Assembly: GCF_026627505.1 (NCBI RefSeq)
Contig: NZ_JAPNLK010000005.1
Coordinates: forward strand, 1-64,000
DNA: 64,000 nt
Direction of reading: 5' to 3'
Source: Streptomyces sp. H27-H5
Lineage (GTDB): Bacteria > Actinomycetota > Actinomycetes > Streptomycetales > Streptomycetaceae
The position numbers and the translations under genes were made by a program. Under the pieces are notes generated by a model. That model did not search any database. It was not told the DNA's origin and saw only the letters and a program-made list of their open reading frames with translations. Below, in pieces: positions 9,208 through 17,550 of this stretch (position 1 is the stretch's first letter; every line of letters begins with the position of its first letter).

Positions 9208-10398
9208 GTGCACCTCGAATACACGCCCGAGCAGCAGCGGTTGCGCACCGAGCTGCGTGCCTACTTCGCCGAACTGGTCCCGCAGGACGTCCACGCCCGC
9301 TACGAGGACCCGGCCGCGCAGAAGCGCTTCTACCGCGAGACCATCCGCCGGCTGGGAGCCGACGGATGGCTCGGCGTCGGGTGGCCCGAGGAGTACGGCG
9401 GGCGCGGGATGTCCCCGGTGGACCAGTTCATCTTCTTCGACGAGGCCGCGCAGGCCGTCGTGCCGCTGCCGCTCATGGCGCTGAACACCGTCGGGCCGAC
9501 CATCATGCAGTTCGGCACCGACGAGCAGAAGGCCTACTTCCTCCCGAAGATCCTCGCCGGCGAGATCGACTTCGCCATCGGCTACAGCGAACCCGACGCC
9601 GGCACCGACCTCGCCGCGCTCAAGTGCAAGGCCGTCCGCGAGGGCGACGAGGACACCGGCACGTACGTGGTCAACGGCCAGAAGATCTGGACCACCAACG
9701 GCGACACCGCCGACTGGGTCTGGCTCGCCGTCCGCACCGACCCCGACGCCCCCGCGCACAAGGGCATCACCATGCTCCTCGTGCCGACCTCGGACCCCGG
9801 GTACTCCTGCACCCTCATCAACACGCTCGCCTCGCACGACACCACCGCGAGCCACTACGAGGACATCCGCGTCCCGGCGAGCCGCCGGGTCGGCCGGGAG
9901 AACAAGGGCTGGCGCCTGATCACCAACCAGCTCAACCACGAGCGCGTCACCCTCGCCGCCCACGGGACCATGGCCATCCGCGCCCTGCACGACGTCCAGC
10001 GCTGGGCCGCGCGGACCCGACTCGCCGACGGGCGCCGCGTGATCGACCTCTCCTGGGTCCGCGGCAGGCTCGCCCGCACCCACACGCGGCTCGACGCGAT
10101 GAAGCTGCTCAACTGGCAGATGGTGAACGCGGTCGAGGCCGGCACCCTCACCCCGCAGGACGCCTCCGCCGTCAAGGTCTACGGCTCCGAGGCGCGCCGC
10201 GACGCGTACGCCTGGCTCATGGAGGTGGTCGGCGCGGCGGGCTCCCTCAAGGACGGTTCCGCCGGGGCGGTCCTGCACGGCGAGTTGGAGCGCGGCTACC
10301 GCAGCGCGGTCATCTTCACCTTCGGCGGCGGCAACAACGAGATCCAGCGCGAGATCATCTCGTGGATCGGCCTCGGCATGCCCCGCGTCCGCCGCTGA
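9208..10398 (+). CDS. Acyl-CoA dehydrogenase
   Basis: A 396-residue FAD acyl-CoA dehydrogenase that oxidises an acyl-CoA at the alpha-beta bond. Seen: the N-terminal helical domain (EYTPEQQRLRTELRAYFAEL), the flavin-contact stretch IGYSEPDAGTDLAALKC around residue 128, the VNGQKIWTTNG beta-domain motif near 155, and the C-terminal FGGGNNEIQREII motif typical of FadE proteins of the sterol/long-chain type. GTG start with CCCGGAGGG upstream. The KstR-like box ahead of it suggests a role in steroid or related lipid breakdown. It has no partner FadE gene here. Confidence 0.9.
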   Translation: MHLEYTPEQQRLRTELRAYFAELVPQDVHARYEDPAAQKRFYRETIRRLGADGWLGVGWPEEYGGRGMSPVDQFIFFDEAAQAVVPLPLMALNTVGPTIMQFGTDEQKAYFLPKILAGEIDFAIGYSEPDAGTDLAALKCKAVREGDEDTGTYVVNGQKIWTTNGDTADWVWLAVRTDPDAPAHKGITMLLVPTSDPGYSCTLINTLASHDTTASHYEDIRVPASRRVGRENKGWRLITNQLNHERVTLAAHGTMAIRALHDVQRWAARTRLADGRRVIDLSWVRGRLARTHTRLDAMKLLNWQMVNAVEAGTLTPQDASAVKVYGSEARRDAYAWLMEVVGAAGSLKDGSAGAVLHGELERGYRSAVIFTFGGGNNEIQREIISWIGLGMPRVRR

Positions 10399-10524
10399 AC
10401 CCCTGTGACGAGGCCTTTCAGTCGGCACTTCGGGAGCGATGGCCGGCACCGGCTGTTCATGCCGTGCAGGTCTCAGCGGGTGAGCCGGGCCACGATGGAT
10501 GGAACCTGGCCAGGCATGGGGGAA

Positions 10525-11376
10525 CTACCGGAGACGTGTCGCAGTGCGGACAAGGTCGGCGACGGCTCGGGACCGACTGTGCGGTGGCCAGGCGATCACG
10601 GTGGTGACTTTCGGCGCGTCCAGCACGGGCACGGCGGCGAGGTCACCGGGCAGTTGGGCTCGGCACGACTCCGGTGAGACCGCGCAAGCCCGGCCGAGCG
10701 CGACGAGCTGCAACAACTGCGCGTGGTCGCGGACTTGTGGGCCGGGGCCGGGCGGGTAGGTGCCGTCCGGGCCGGGCCAGAGTGGCAGGGGCAGGCCCGG
10801 CAGGGCGGTGATGTCGGCCATGTGCACATGGGCCCGGACCGTGAGCGGATGCCCGGCCGGCAGGACCACGACCTGGCCCTCCGTGCTGAGTTCTTCGCTG
10901 TCGAACCCGGCCGTCGAGTCGAACGGCCGGTGCAACAGCGCCACGTCGGCCCGGCCCTCGCGCAGAAGCCGTTCCTGCTCGGCCGGGCCGCACAGGATGA
11001 CGTCGACGGGGACCGCGCCGGGTTCGGCGGCGTACGCGTCGAGCAGTTCGGCCAGCAGTTCTCTGGACGCGCTGGCCTTCGTCACCAGGACCAGGCCGGG
11101 ACGCCCGGTCGCGGAAAGGCCTGCGCGGCGGGTCCGGCGCTCGGCGGCGTGGACCGCGCCGAGCGCCGCCCGGCCGTCGGCCAACAGCACCGAGCCGGCC
11201 TCGGTCAGCGTGACGGTGCGGCTGGTCCGATCCAGCAGCGTTACCCCGAGCCGGCGTTCGAGCTGCTGGATCGCCCGTGACAGGGGCGGCTGCGCGATCC
11301 CGAGCCGCTGCGCGGCCCGCCCGAAGTGCAGCTCTTCAGCGACCGCGACGAAGTAGCGCAGTTCCCGGGTCTCCAT
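10525..11376 (-). CDS. LysR-family transcriptional regulator
   Basis: A 283-residue LysR regulator. METRELRYFVAVAEELHFGRAAQRLGIAQPPLSRAIQQLERRLG is the classic N-terminal helix-turn-helix, followed by an effector-binding domain. It is divergent from a short-chain dehydrogenase. The 95-bp intergenic region has a T-N11-A inverted repeat, so it very probably controls that gene and itself. Confidence 0.92.
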   Translation of the reverse strand: METRELRYFVAVAEELHFGRAAQRLGIAQPPLSRAIQQLERRLGVTLLDRTSRTVTLTEAGSVLLADGRAALGAVHAAERRTRRAGLSATGRPGLVLVTKASASRELLAELLDAYAAEPGAVPVDVILCGPAEQERLLREGRADVALLHRPFDSTAGFDSEELSTEGQVVVLPAGHPLTVRAHVHMADITALPGLPLPLWPGPDGTYPPGPGPQVRDHAQLLQLVALGRACAVSPESCRAQLPGDLAAVPVLDAPKVTTVIAWPPHSRSRAVADLVRTATRLR

Positions 11377-11398
11377 CCCGCCACGCTACCCCGGATCA

Positions 11399-11413
11399 AT
11401 ACCTGGACGGTAT
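11399..11413. promoter_or_regulatory. LysR box (T-N11-A inverted repeat)
   Basis: ATACC-TGGAC-GGTAT is a perfect 5-bp inverted repeat with the T-N11-A geometry expected for LysR operators. It sits between the divergent LysR and SDR genes, 23 bp from the regulator start. Confidence 0.65.
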
Positions 11414-11471
11414 CGCTGCCTACCCGATCGGTCTTGGCCCCCCGCCGGGGTTCGAGTGCAGCATGGCTCCC

Positions 11472-12203
11472 ATGAGCGAACGAACGATTGGTCTGGTCAC
11501 CGGCGCGAACAAGGGAATCGGCCACGAGATCGCCGCGGGCCTGGGCGCCCTCGGCTGGAGCGTCGGCGTCGGAGCCCGGAACGATCAGCGCCGTGAGGCA
11601 GCGGTGGAGCAACTGCGCGCGGCCGGCGTCGACGCGTTCGGCGTACCGCTGGACGTGACCGACGACGCGAGCGTCACCGCCGCCGCACGGCTGATCGAGG
11701 AACGGGCGGGGCGCCTCGACGTGCTCGTCAACAACGCCGGCATCGCCGGCGGCATGCCGCAGGAGCCCACCCGGGCCGATCTCGCCACCATCCGGACGGT
11801 CGTGGAGACGAACGTGATCGGCGTCATCCGCGTCACCAACGCGATGATGCCGCTGCTGCGCCGCTCTGCCTCACCGCGGATCGTGAACATGTCCAGCAGT
11901 GTCGGCTCCCTCACCCGGCAGTCGGGAACCGCTGCCGAGCAGACGGCGGGTCCCGTGGCCGTGGCGTACGCGCCGTCCAAGACGTTCCTGAACGCCGTCA
12001 CCCTCCAGTACGCCCGGGAGCTGCGCGGCACGAACATCCTGATCAACGCCGGCTGCCCCGGCTACGTCGCGACCGACCTCAACGGCTTCCGCGGCGTGCG
12101 CACCCCCGAACAGGGCGCGGCGATCGCCATCAAACTCGCGACCCTGCCCGACGACGGCCCCACCGGCCAGTTCTTCGACGACGCCGGCGCAGTGCCCTGG
12201 TGA
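11472..12203 (+). CDS. Short-chain dehydrogenase/reductase
   Basis: A classical SDR of 243 residues. Seen: the nucleotide-binding GANKGIGHEIA near residue 12, NNAGIAGG near 88, the catalytic Ser in VNMSSSVGS, and the Tyr-x3-Lys signature as YAPSK. This last is the SDR active site in the plant-type carbonyl-reductase-like pattern that includes TGANKGIG. NADPH is the likely cofactor and a carbonyl compound the substrate. An in-frame ATG 9 bp upstream (11463) is an equally possible start. Control by the divergent LysR protein is likely. Confidence 0.9.
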   Translation: MSERTIGLVTGANKGIGHEIAAGLGALGWSVGVGARNDQRREAAVEQLRAAGVDAFGVPLDVTDDASVTAAARLIEERAGRLDVLVNNAGIAGGMPQEPTRADLATIRTVVETNVIGVIRVTNAMMPLLRRSASPRIVNMSSSVGSLTRQSGTAAEQTAGPVAVAYAPSKTFLNAVTLQYARELRGTNILINAGCPGYVATDLNGFRGVRTPEQGAAIAIKLATLPDDGPTGQFFDDAGAVPW

Positions 12204-12506
12204 TGTGAACGGCGGTCACCACCCGCCGGGTGAGGCGGCTTCGCCCGCGCGCCTCCAACAGGTTCATCGACCGCGTCGGCCGCCCCGGCATTCCGCCGCA
12301 GTCGAGAGGTGACGGTGCCGAGATGGGAGCAGACCCGTGACGACACGAGGGCGTGTGGTCGTCCACCGGATGTGTACCGAAGTGCCGACCCGTCACAACC
12401 CCACCGCCGCGCGGGAAGGGGATCCGTGCGGCGGTGGGGGCCCGCCAGGCTCGGGACCGTCCGGGGCGGGCGGGGGTCGCAGCGGCGGCAGGGGCTGCCC
12501 GTGGCG
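12204..12506. other. Convergent intergenic region
   Basis: A 303-bp gap between the convergent SDR and cchA genes. No convincing gene was seen; short frames here have no recognisable protein pattern. Weak GC hairpins near 12430-12455 could act as terminators for either gene. It marks the left boundary of the siderophore cluster. Confidence 0.5.
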
Positions 12507-13454
12507 TCAGGGACGGCCCGTCAGGTAGCCGCCCATGGCCGTGAAGTACTCGGACGCGGGCAGCTCGCGGCCGTCCTCGGTCCGTACCCGGGTGATGGCC
12601 AGGCCGTGGTTGCGGCCCGTGCGCGCGTCGGCTCCGGCGACGATCACCACGCCCTCGCCCTCGCGGTAGAAGATCCGGCCGGGAGTGCCGCCGTACAGGC
12701 CCTCGGACACGACCGCAGAAAGCACCTCCAGGCGCTTGCCCTTGTGGAAGGTGAAGGCGGCCGGGTACGGCGCGCACTGGGCGCGGACGAGGCGCTCCAG
12801 GACCTCGGCGGGCCAGGTCCAGTCGATCCGGATGTCCTCCTCGGCCCGCTTGTGGAAGAAGGTGGCCTGGGACCGGTCCTGCTTCGTGAACTCGCTCTGC
12901 CCGGAGGCGATCAGGTCGAGGGCGCCGATGGTGACCGGGGCGATCAGGTCGACCGTCTTGTGGAACAGGTCCGTGGTCGTGTCCGTCGGGCCGACGGCGA
13001 CCGAGCGCTGGAGGACGATGTCCCCGGCGTCGAGCACCTCGTCCATCATGTGCGCGGTGACGCCCACTTCGGGCTCGCCGTTGATGAGCGCCCAGATCAG
13101 CGGGGAGAAGCCGGCGTACTTGGGCAGCAGCGAGTCGTGCACGTTGAGGGTGCCGTGCCGCGGCAGGTTGTAGATGCGCGGCGGGATCCAGGTGCGCCAG
13201 TTGTTGGCGACGAGGATGTCCGGGTCGGCCTCCTTGAGCAGCCGGAACAGCTCCTCGTCGTCCGGGCGGTTGCGGATGACGACCGGAACACCGTGTTCCT
13301 CGGCGAGCTCGGCGACCGAGTCGCTCCAGATCTTCTCGTACGCGTGCTCGCTCTTGGGGTGCGTCACGACCATCACGACGTCGTGCTCGGAGTCCAGGAG
13401 CGCCTTCAGGGTGCGATGGCCCCAGGTTTGATAGCCGAACATGACGACCCGCAT
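12507..13454 (-). CDS. cchA: N-hydroxyornithine formyltransferase (coelichelin)
   Basis: A 315-residue formyltransferase with the methionyl-tRNA formyltransferase fold. It is expected to transfer formyl from N10-formyl-tetrahydrofolate to N5-hydroxyornithine, giving the formyl-hydroxyornithine units of coelichelin. Motifs: the N-terminal MRVVMFGYQTWGHRTL, then the active-site stretch NVHDSLLPKYAGFSP (about residues 118-132) and DAGDIVLQ with the catalytic Asp (about 155). The C-terminal OB-like domain is present. It is divergent from cchB, with an iron box 31 bp before its start, so both are derepressed in iron starvation. The assignment rests on the family plus the whole cch context. Confidence 0.93.
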   Translation of the reverse strand: MRVVMFGYQTWGHRTLKALLDSEHDVVMVVTHPKSEHAYEKIWSDSVAELAEEHGVPVVIRNRPDDEELFRLLKEADPDILVANNWRTWIPPRIYNLPRHGTLNVHDSLLPKYAGFSPLIWALINGEPEVGVTAHMMDEVLDAGDIVLQRSVAVGPTDTTTDLFHKTVDLIAPVTIGALDLIASGQSEFTKQDRSQATFFHKRAEEDIRIDWTWPAEVLERLVRAQCAPYPAAFTFHKGKRLEVLSAVVSEGLYGGTPGRIFYREGEGVVIVAGADARTGRNHGLAITRVRTEDGRELPASEYFTAMGGYLTGRP

Positions 13455-13484
13455 CGGGGTTCCTCCTAAGGTGAGCAGGGTAAG

Positions 13485-13503
13485 TAAAGCGAGCCTAACC
13501 TAA
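13485..13503 (-). promoter_or_regulatory. Iron box for cchA
   Basis: Read on the minus strand, TTAGGTTAGGCTCGCTTTA matches the DmdR/IdeR iron-box consensus (TTAGGTTAGGCTAACCTAA type), with a perfect left half and 3-4 changes in the right half. It lies 31 bp upstream of the cchA start. Confidence 0.85.
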
Positions 13504-13586
13504 CGATCCAACCAGCCTGTTTCTGGGCACGATTGACCCGACTGAGGGTGGATTGACCGTTTTGTCAGGTCGACAGCAACTCTGGA

Positions 13587-13605
13587 TCAGGTTAGCTTTA
13601 CCTAA
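13587..13605 (+). promoter_or_regulatory. Iron box for cchB
   Basis: TCAGGTTAGCTTTACCTAA is a second DmdR/IdeR-type box in the divergent cchA/cchB region. It is about 100 bp before cchB and 84 bp from the first box, so the two promoters have separate operators. Confidence 0.8.
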
Positions 13606-13707
13606 GTTCCACTGGGCTGCCGGTCACCGGAGTGCCCTGGACTCCCCTATTCCCCCACCCCCGACACGACGCCTGGCAGGCGGCTGTCCCGCACCAATGG
13701 GAGTGAC

Positions 13708-15075
13708 ATGTCACAGGCTCTTCCTGGCGACGCACCACTGATCCACGATCTGATCGGCATCGGCTTCGGCCCCTCGAACGTTGCCATGGCGATCGCTCTC
13801 AGCGAGCACAACGCGCGCGTCGGAAGGCAAGAGGCGGTCACCGCTCACTTCTTCGAGCAGCAGCCCCGCTTCGGTTGGCACCGCGGCATGCTCATCGACG
13901 ACGCCACCATGCAAGTGTCCTTCATGAAGGACCTGGTGACGCTCCGGAACCCCACCAGCGAGTACAGCTTCCTCTGCTACCTGCAGAGCAAGGGCCGCCT
14001 GATCGACTTCGTCAATCACAAGAACCTGTTCCCCCTCCGCGTCGAGTTCCACGACTACCTGGAGTGGGCCGCGGCGAAGGTCGACGACATGGTCTCGTAC
14101 GGCCACCAGGTCGTCTCCGTCGAGCCCGTGGAGCGGGACGGCGTCGTGGAGTACCTCGACGTGACGGCGCGCTCCGGTGACGAGGTCGTCGTGCACCGGG
14201 CCCGCAACCTCGTCATCGGAACCGGGCTGCGCCCCGTCATGCCGGAAGGCGTCGAGCGGACCGAGCGCGTCTGGCACAACTCCGACCTGCTGTCGAAGGT
14301 CGAGGGTCTGGAGGGCGACGAGCCCACCCGCTTCGTCGTGGTCGGCGCCGGCCAGAGCGCCGCCGAGAACGTCGCCTACCTGCACCGCCGCTTCCCGCAG
14401 GCCGAGGTGTGCGCGGTCTTCTCCCGCTACGGCTACAGCCCGGCGGACGACAGCAGCTTCGCCAACCGCATCTTCGACCCCGAGGCCGTGGGCGAGTACT
14501 ACTCGGCGCCCGAGGACGTCAAGCAGCGGCTCATGGGCTACCACGCCAACACCAACTACTCCGTCGTCGACATGGACCTCATCGACGACCTGTACCGACA
14601 GGCGTACCGCGAGAAGGTGCTCGGCGCCGAGCGGCTCCGCTTCCTGAACGTCTCGCGCCTGACGGGCGTGGAGGAGACGGCCGACGGGGTCCGCGCCACC
14701 ATCAAGTCCCTCGTCAGCGGCGAGGAGAACCTGCTCGACGCCGACGTCGTGGTGTGCGCCACCGGGTACCTCCAGGCGGACGGCCTCGGCCTCCTCGGCG
14801 AGGTCGCCGACCGGTGCCACCGCGACGACCAGGGCCGCGTCCGGGTCGAGCGCGACTACCGCGTGGCGACCGACCTCGACCTGCGCTGCGGCATCTACCT
14901 GCAGGGCGGGACCGAACACACCCACGGCATCACCTCCTCCCTGCTGTCCAACACCGCGGTGCGCGTCGGCGAGATCCTCGACTCGATACTCGACCGGGGC
15001 CTCAAGGCGCTGACCGACGAGGCCGGCCCGGTCACCGGGGCGACCGCCGACGACGCCCGCCAGCCGGCCGTCTGA
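13708..15075 (+). CDS. cchB: L-ornithine N5-monooxygenase
   Basis: A 455-residue flavin N-hydroxylating monooxygenase of the SidA/PvdA/CchB type. It hydroxylates the delta-amino group of L-ornithine using NADPH and O2, the committed step to coelichelin. Seen: FAD site DLIGIGFGPSNVAMAIAL (about residues 15-32), the substrate region MQVSFMKDLVTLRNPTS near 70, NADPH site VVVGAGQSAAENVAYL near 210, and the C-terminal ATGY motif near 350. It opens the uptake and synthesis genes on the plus strand. The nearest downstream gene lies beyond a very strong hairpin at 15095-15135. Confidence 0.95.
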   Translation: MSQALPGDAPLIHDLIGIGFGPSNVAMAIALSEHNARVGRQEAVTAHFFEQQPRFGWHRGMLIDDATMQVSFMKDLVTLRNPTSEYSFLCYLQSKGRLIDFVNHKNLFPLRVEFHDYLEWAAAKVDDMVSYGHQVVSVEPVERDGVVEYLDVTARSGDEVVVHRARNLVIGTGLRPVMPEGVERTERVWHNSDLLSKVEGLEGDEPTRFVVVGAGQSAAENVAYLHRRFPQAEVCAVFSRYGYSPADDSSFANRIFDPEAVGEYYSAPEDVKQRLMGYHANTNYSVVDMDLIDDLYRQAYREKVLGAERLRFLNVSRLTGVEETADGVRATIKSLVSGEENLLDADVVVCATGYLQADGLGLLGEVADRCHRDDQGRVRVERDYRVATDLDLRCGIYLQGGTEHTHGITSSLLSNTAVRVGEILDSILDRGLKALTDEAGPVTGATADDARQPAV

Positions 15076-15094
15076 CCACCCGGTCCACCACCCA

Positions 15095-15135
15095 CTGCCG
15101 TGCCTGTGGTGCCCTCGCACCGACAGGCACGGCAG
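15095..15135 (+). terminator. Strong hairpin after cchB
   Basis: A perfect 13-bp stem (CTGCCGTGCCTGT / ACAGGCACGGCAG) is capped by a further GGTGC/GCACC stem with a CCTC loop and one bulged G. It lies 20 bp after the cchB stop and 140 bp before cchC. It could be a terminator or a partial attenuator inside the cch transcription unit. Confidence 0.75.
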
Positions 15136-15275
15136 CACTGTGCACGCAGCAGATCCACGAAGAAGGTCCGCCGGGCCCCCGGTACCCGCCGCCGCACCGG
15201 CGGTCCGCCCGCCCGCGGGCGAGGTGCCAGGGCGGCCGGCGTCCGCGCCGGATGCAAGGGATAACCTACGTCGAC

Positions 15276-16334
15276 ATGGCCACGACTACAGTTGAACGGC
15301 CGGCGCCCTCCCGCGTCGCGGGAGCCCGGCAGCGCAGGCTCGTGGGTCTGGGCGCCCTCGTCGCGGTCCTCGTGGTGGTCGCGATGGTCTCCCTCGCCGT
15401 CGGCGCGCGCGCGTTGAGTCCCGCCGAGGTGTGGCACGGACTGTTCACGCCGCCGGAGCCCGGTCAGAAGGTCTCGGACACCAGACTCATCATGCAGACC
15501 GTACGGGTACCCCGGACGGTGCTCGCGATCGTGGCGGGCATCGCCCTGGGCGTCGCCGGGGCGCTGATCCAGGGCTACACGCGCAACCCCATCGCCGACA
15601 CCGGCCTGCTCGGGGTGAACACCGGCGCCTCGTTCGCCGTCGTCTCGGCGATCTCCCTGTTCGGGTTCACCGACCCGTTCCAGTACGTCTGGTTCGCCTT
15701 CCTGGGCGCCGCGATCGCCGGCGTCGTGGTGTTCGGACTGTCGAGCATCGGCCGGGGGGCCGGCAATCCGCTGACGCTCGCCCTGGCCGGCCAAGGGGTC
15801 ACGGTGTTCCTCATGGCGATGACGACGGCGGTCGCGCTGTCGGACAAGGCGGCACTGAACGCCCTGCGGTTCTGGAACGCCGGCTCGGTGGCCGGTGTCC
15901 ACTTCGACGTCATCTGGCCGGTGACCCTCTTCATCGTGGTCGGACTGGTGCCGGCCCTGGCCACGCTGCCCTCCGTCAACCTGCTCAACCTGGGTGACGA
16001 CGTCGCGCGGGGACTGGGCGTGAACATCGCGCTCGTCCGCACCGTCGGCATCCTCGCCATCACCCTGCTGGCGGGCGCGGCCACGGCGGCGTGCGGCCCC
16101 ATCGCGTTCCTCGGACTCATGGTGGCGCACCTGGCCCGGTACCTGGCCGGCCCCGATTACCGTTGGCTGGTGCCGTACGCGGGTCTGCTCGGCGCAGTCG
16201 TCCTTCTGGTCTGCGACATCGCGGGCCGCGTGGTGGTGCGGCCGGGGGAGTTGGACGCCGGCGTCCTCGTCGCCCTCCTCGGCGCCCCCTTCTTCGCGGT
16301 CCTGGTGTGGCGGGGAAAGTTCAAGAGCGCATGA
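15276..16334 (+). CDS. cchC: FecCD-family iron-siderophore permease
   Basis: A 352-residue integral membrane permease of the BtuC/FecCD family with about nine or ten hydrophobic helices. The conserved loop GALIQGYTRNPIADTGLLGVNTGAS near residues 95-120 and the ATPase-coupling stretch LGDDVARGLGVN near 245 are present. With CchD it forms the membrane channel importing the ferric siderophore. The start is uncertain: 15276 gives the best N-terminus (MATTTVERP), with an alternative ATG at 15252. No iron box was found directly upstream, so expression must read through the cchB hairpin or use an unseen promoter. Confidence 0.9.
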   Translation: MATTTVERPAPSRVAGARQRRLVGLGALVAVLVVVAMVSLAVGARALSPAEVWHGLFTPPEPGQKVSDTRLIMQTVRVPRTVLAIVAGIALGVAGALIQGYTRNPIADTGLLGVNTGASFAVVSAISLFGFTDPFQYVWFAFLGAAIAGVVVFGLSSIGRGAGNPLTLALAGQGVTVFLMAMTTAVALSDKAALNALRFWNAGSVAGVHFDVIWPVTLFIVVGLVPALATLPSVNLLNLGDDVARGLGVNIALVRTVGILAITLLAGAATAACGPIAFLGLMVAHLARYLAGPDYRWLVPYAGLLGAVVLLVCDIAGRVVVRPGELDAGVLVALLGAPFFAVLVWRGKFKSA

Positions 16335-17392
16335 ACGTGACAGTGGTGAAGCGGCCGGTGACGCCGGGTCTGAGGCTCGGCCGCGTGTCGTTCGTCTGGC
16401 GACCCAGGATCGCGCTGGTCACGTTGGCGTTGGCGGTGGCGGCGTTCCTGGTGTTCTGCCTGTCCATCGCGGTGGGGGACTTCCCCCTCGCCCTGCCCCG
16501 GGTCATCGCCACGCTGTTCGGCGGGGGCGAGCAGGTCGACAAGTTCGTGATCATGGACTTGCGCATGCCGCGGGCCGCGGCCGGCCTCGTCGTGGGGGTC
16601 GCGCTGGGGGTTTCCGGGGCGATCACGCAGTCCATCGCGCGCAATCCGCTGGCCAGTCCGGACATCCTGGGCATCACCGGGGGCGCCAGCGCCGTCGCGG
16701 TGTTCCTGGTGACGGTGTCCGGTGGGGCCGCCGCCGCGGTCACCGGCTCCGTCGGGCTGTCCGGGGCGGCGCTCGCGGGCGGTTTCGCCACCGGGCTGCT
16801 GGTGTACGTCATGGCGTGGCGGCGCGGCATCGACGGCTTCCGGCTCATCCTCATCGGCCTCTCGGTCAGTGCCGTGATGGAGGCGATCACCACCTGGCTG
16901 CTGGTCACCGCCGACATCCGGGACGTGGCGCGCGCCCAGGCGTGGTTGGTCGGCTCCCTGGACAACCGGTCGTGGGACGCGGTCGGGGTGGCCCTGTGGG
17001 GCACGCTCGCCGTGATGGCCGTCGTGGTGTGCGTCGGCTTCCAGTTCAAGCCGATGCACTTCGGCGACGACGTGGCCGCGGGCCTGGGCGTCCGGTACGC
17101 ACTGGTGCGGGCGGTCATGCTGCTGTGCGCGGTGCTCCTGGCCGGATTCGCGGTGAGCGCGGCCGGGCCGGTCCCGTTCGTCGCCCTGGTGGCGCCGCAG
17201 GTGGCGATGCGTCTGACCAAGTCCCCGACACCGCCGATGGTGGCGGCCGGCCTGACGGGCGCGCTGCTGCTCATCGGATCGGACCTGGTCGCCCGCACCG
17301 CGCTGCCGGTCTCCCTGCCGGTCGGCGTGGTCACCGCCGCGATAGGCGGCCCCTTCCTCGTCTACCTCCTGGTGCGGGCGAACCGCCGCTAG
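16331..17392 (+). CDS. cchD: FecCD-family iron-siderophore permease
   Basis: A 353-residue partner permease to CchC. It has about nine hydrophobic helices, the GAITQSIARNPLASPDILGITGGAS loop near residues 98-122 and the FGDDVAAGLGVR coupling motif near 245. Its ATG overlaps the cchC stop by 4 bp, so the two are translationally coupled and form the heterodimeric channel. The stop codon TAG (17390-17392) shares its last base with the left end of the MITE-like element that follows. Confidence 0.92.
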   Translation: MNVTVVKRPVTPGLRLGRVSFVWRPRIALVTLALAVAAFLVFCLSIAVGDFPLALPRVIATLFGGGEQVDKFVIMDLRMPRAAAGLVVGVALGVSGAITQSIARNPLASPDILGITGGASAVAVFLVTVSGGAAAAVTGSVGLSGAALAGGFATGLLVYVMAWRRGIDGFRLILIGLSVSAVMEAITTWLLVTADIRDVARAQAWLVGSLDNRSWDAVGVALWGTLAVMAVVVCVGFQFKPMHFGDDVAAGLGVRYALVRAVMLLCAVLLAGFAVSAAGPVPFVALVAPQVAMRLTKSPTPPMVAAGLTGALLLIGSDLVARTALPVSLPVGVVTAAIGGPFLVYLLVRANRR

Positions 17393-17507
17393 GTCCTGTC
17401 GTCAAAGTGGCGCCGGCAGGACCCATGCCGTCTCCTCGAATTCCGTCGGTCGGACCCGCGGCGTCGGGTGCCGCGGGCCTCACCTGCGCCGCTTTGACGA
17501 CAGGGCC
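17392..17507. mobile_element. MITE-like element with 25-bp terminal inverted repeats
   Basis: A 116-bp stretch is bounded by inverted repeats matching at 22 of 25 positions. The left end is 17392-17416, core CCTGTCGTCAAAG; the right end is 17483-17507, core CTTTGACGACAGG. No protein is encoded. The ends resemble those I recall from Streptomyces IS5-type elements, which suggests a non-autonomous MITE; that resemblance is from memory. No clear target duplication is seen. A long-stem RNA structure is the alternative reading. Confidence 0.6.
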
Positions 17508-17522
17508 CGGGTGATACAAAGA

Positions 17523-17541
17523 TTAGGTAAGCCTAAATTTA
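17523..17541 (+). promoter_or_regulatory. Iron box for cchE
   Basis: TTAGGTAAGCCTAAATTTA is an iron-box match (left half strong, right half AT-rich and weaker). It lies 9 bp before the cchE start codon and 15 bp after the MITE-like element. Confidence 0.82.
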
Positions 17542-17550
17542 GGGGAGGGC

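Noticed and set aside
11440..11460. TTCGAGTGC stretch resembling a tRNA T-loop
   Set aside because: No acceptor or anticodon stems surround it; it lies in the SDR promoter.
12405..12460. GC hairpin near the end of cchA as a strong terminator
   Set aside because: Only short 5-bp stems could be paired there; not enough to list as a feature.
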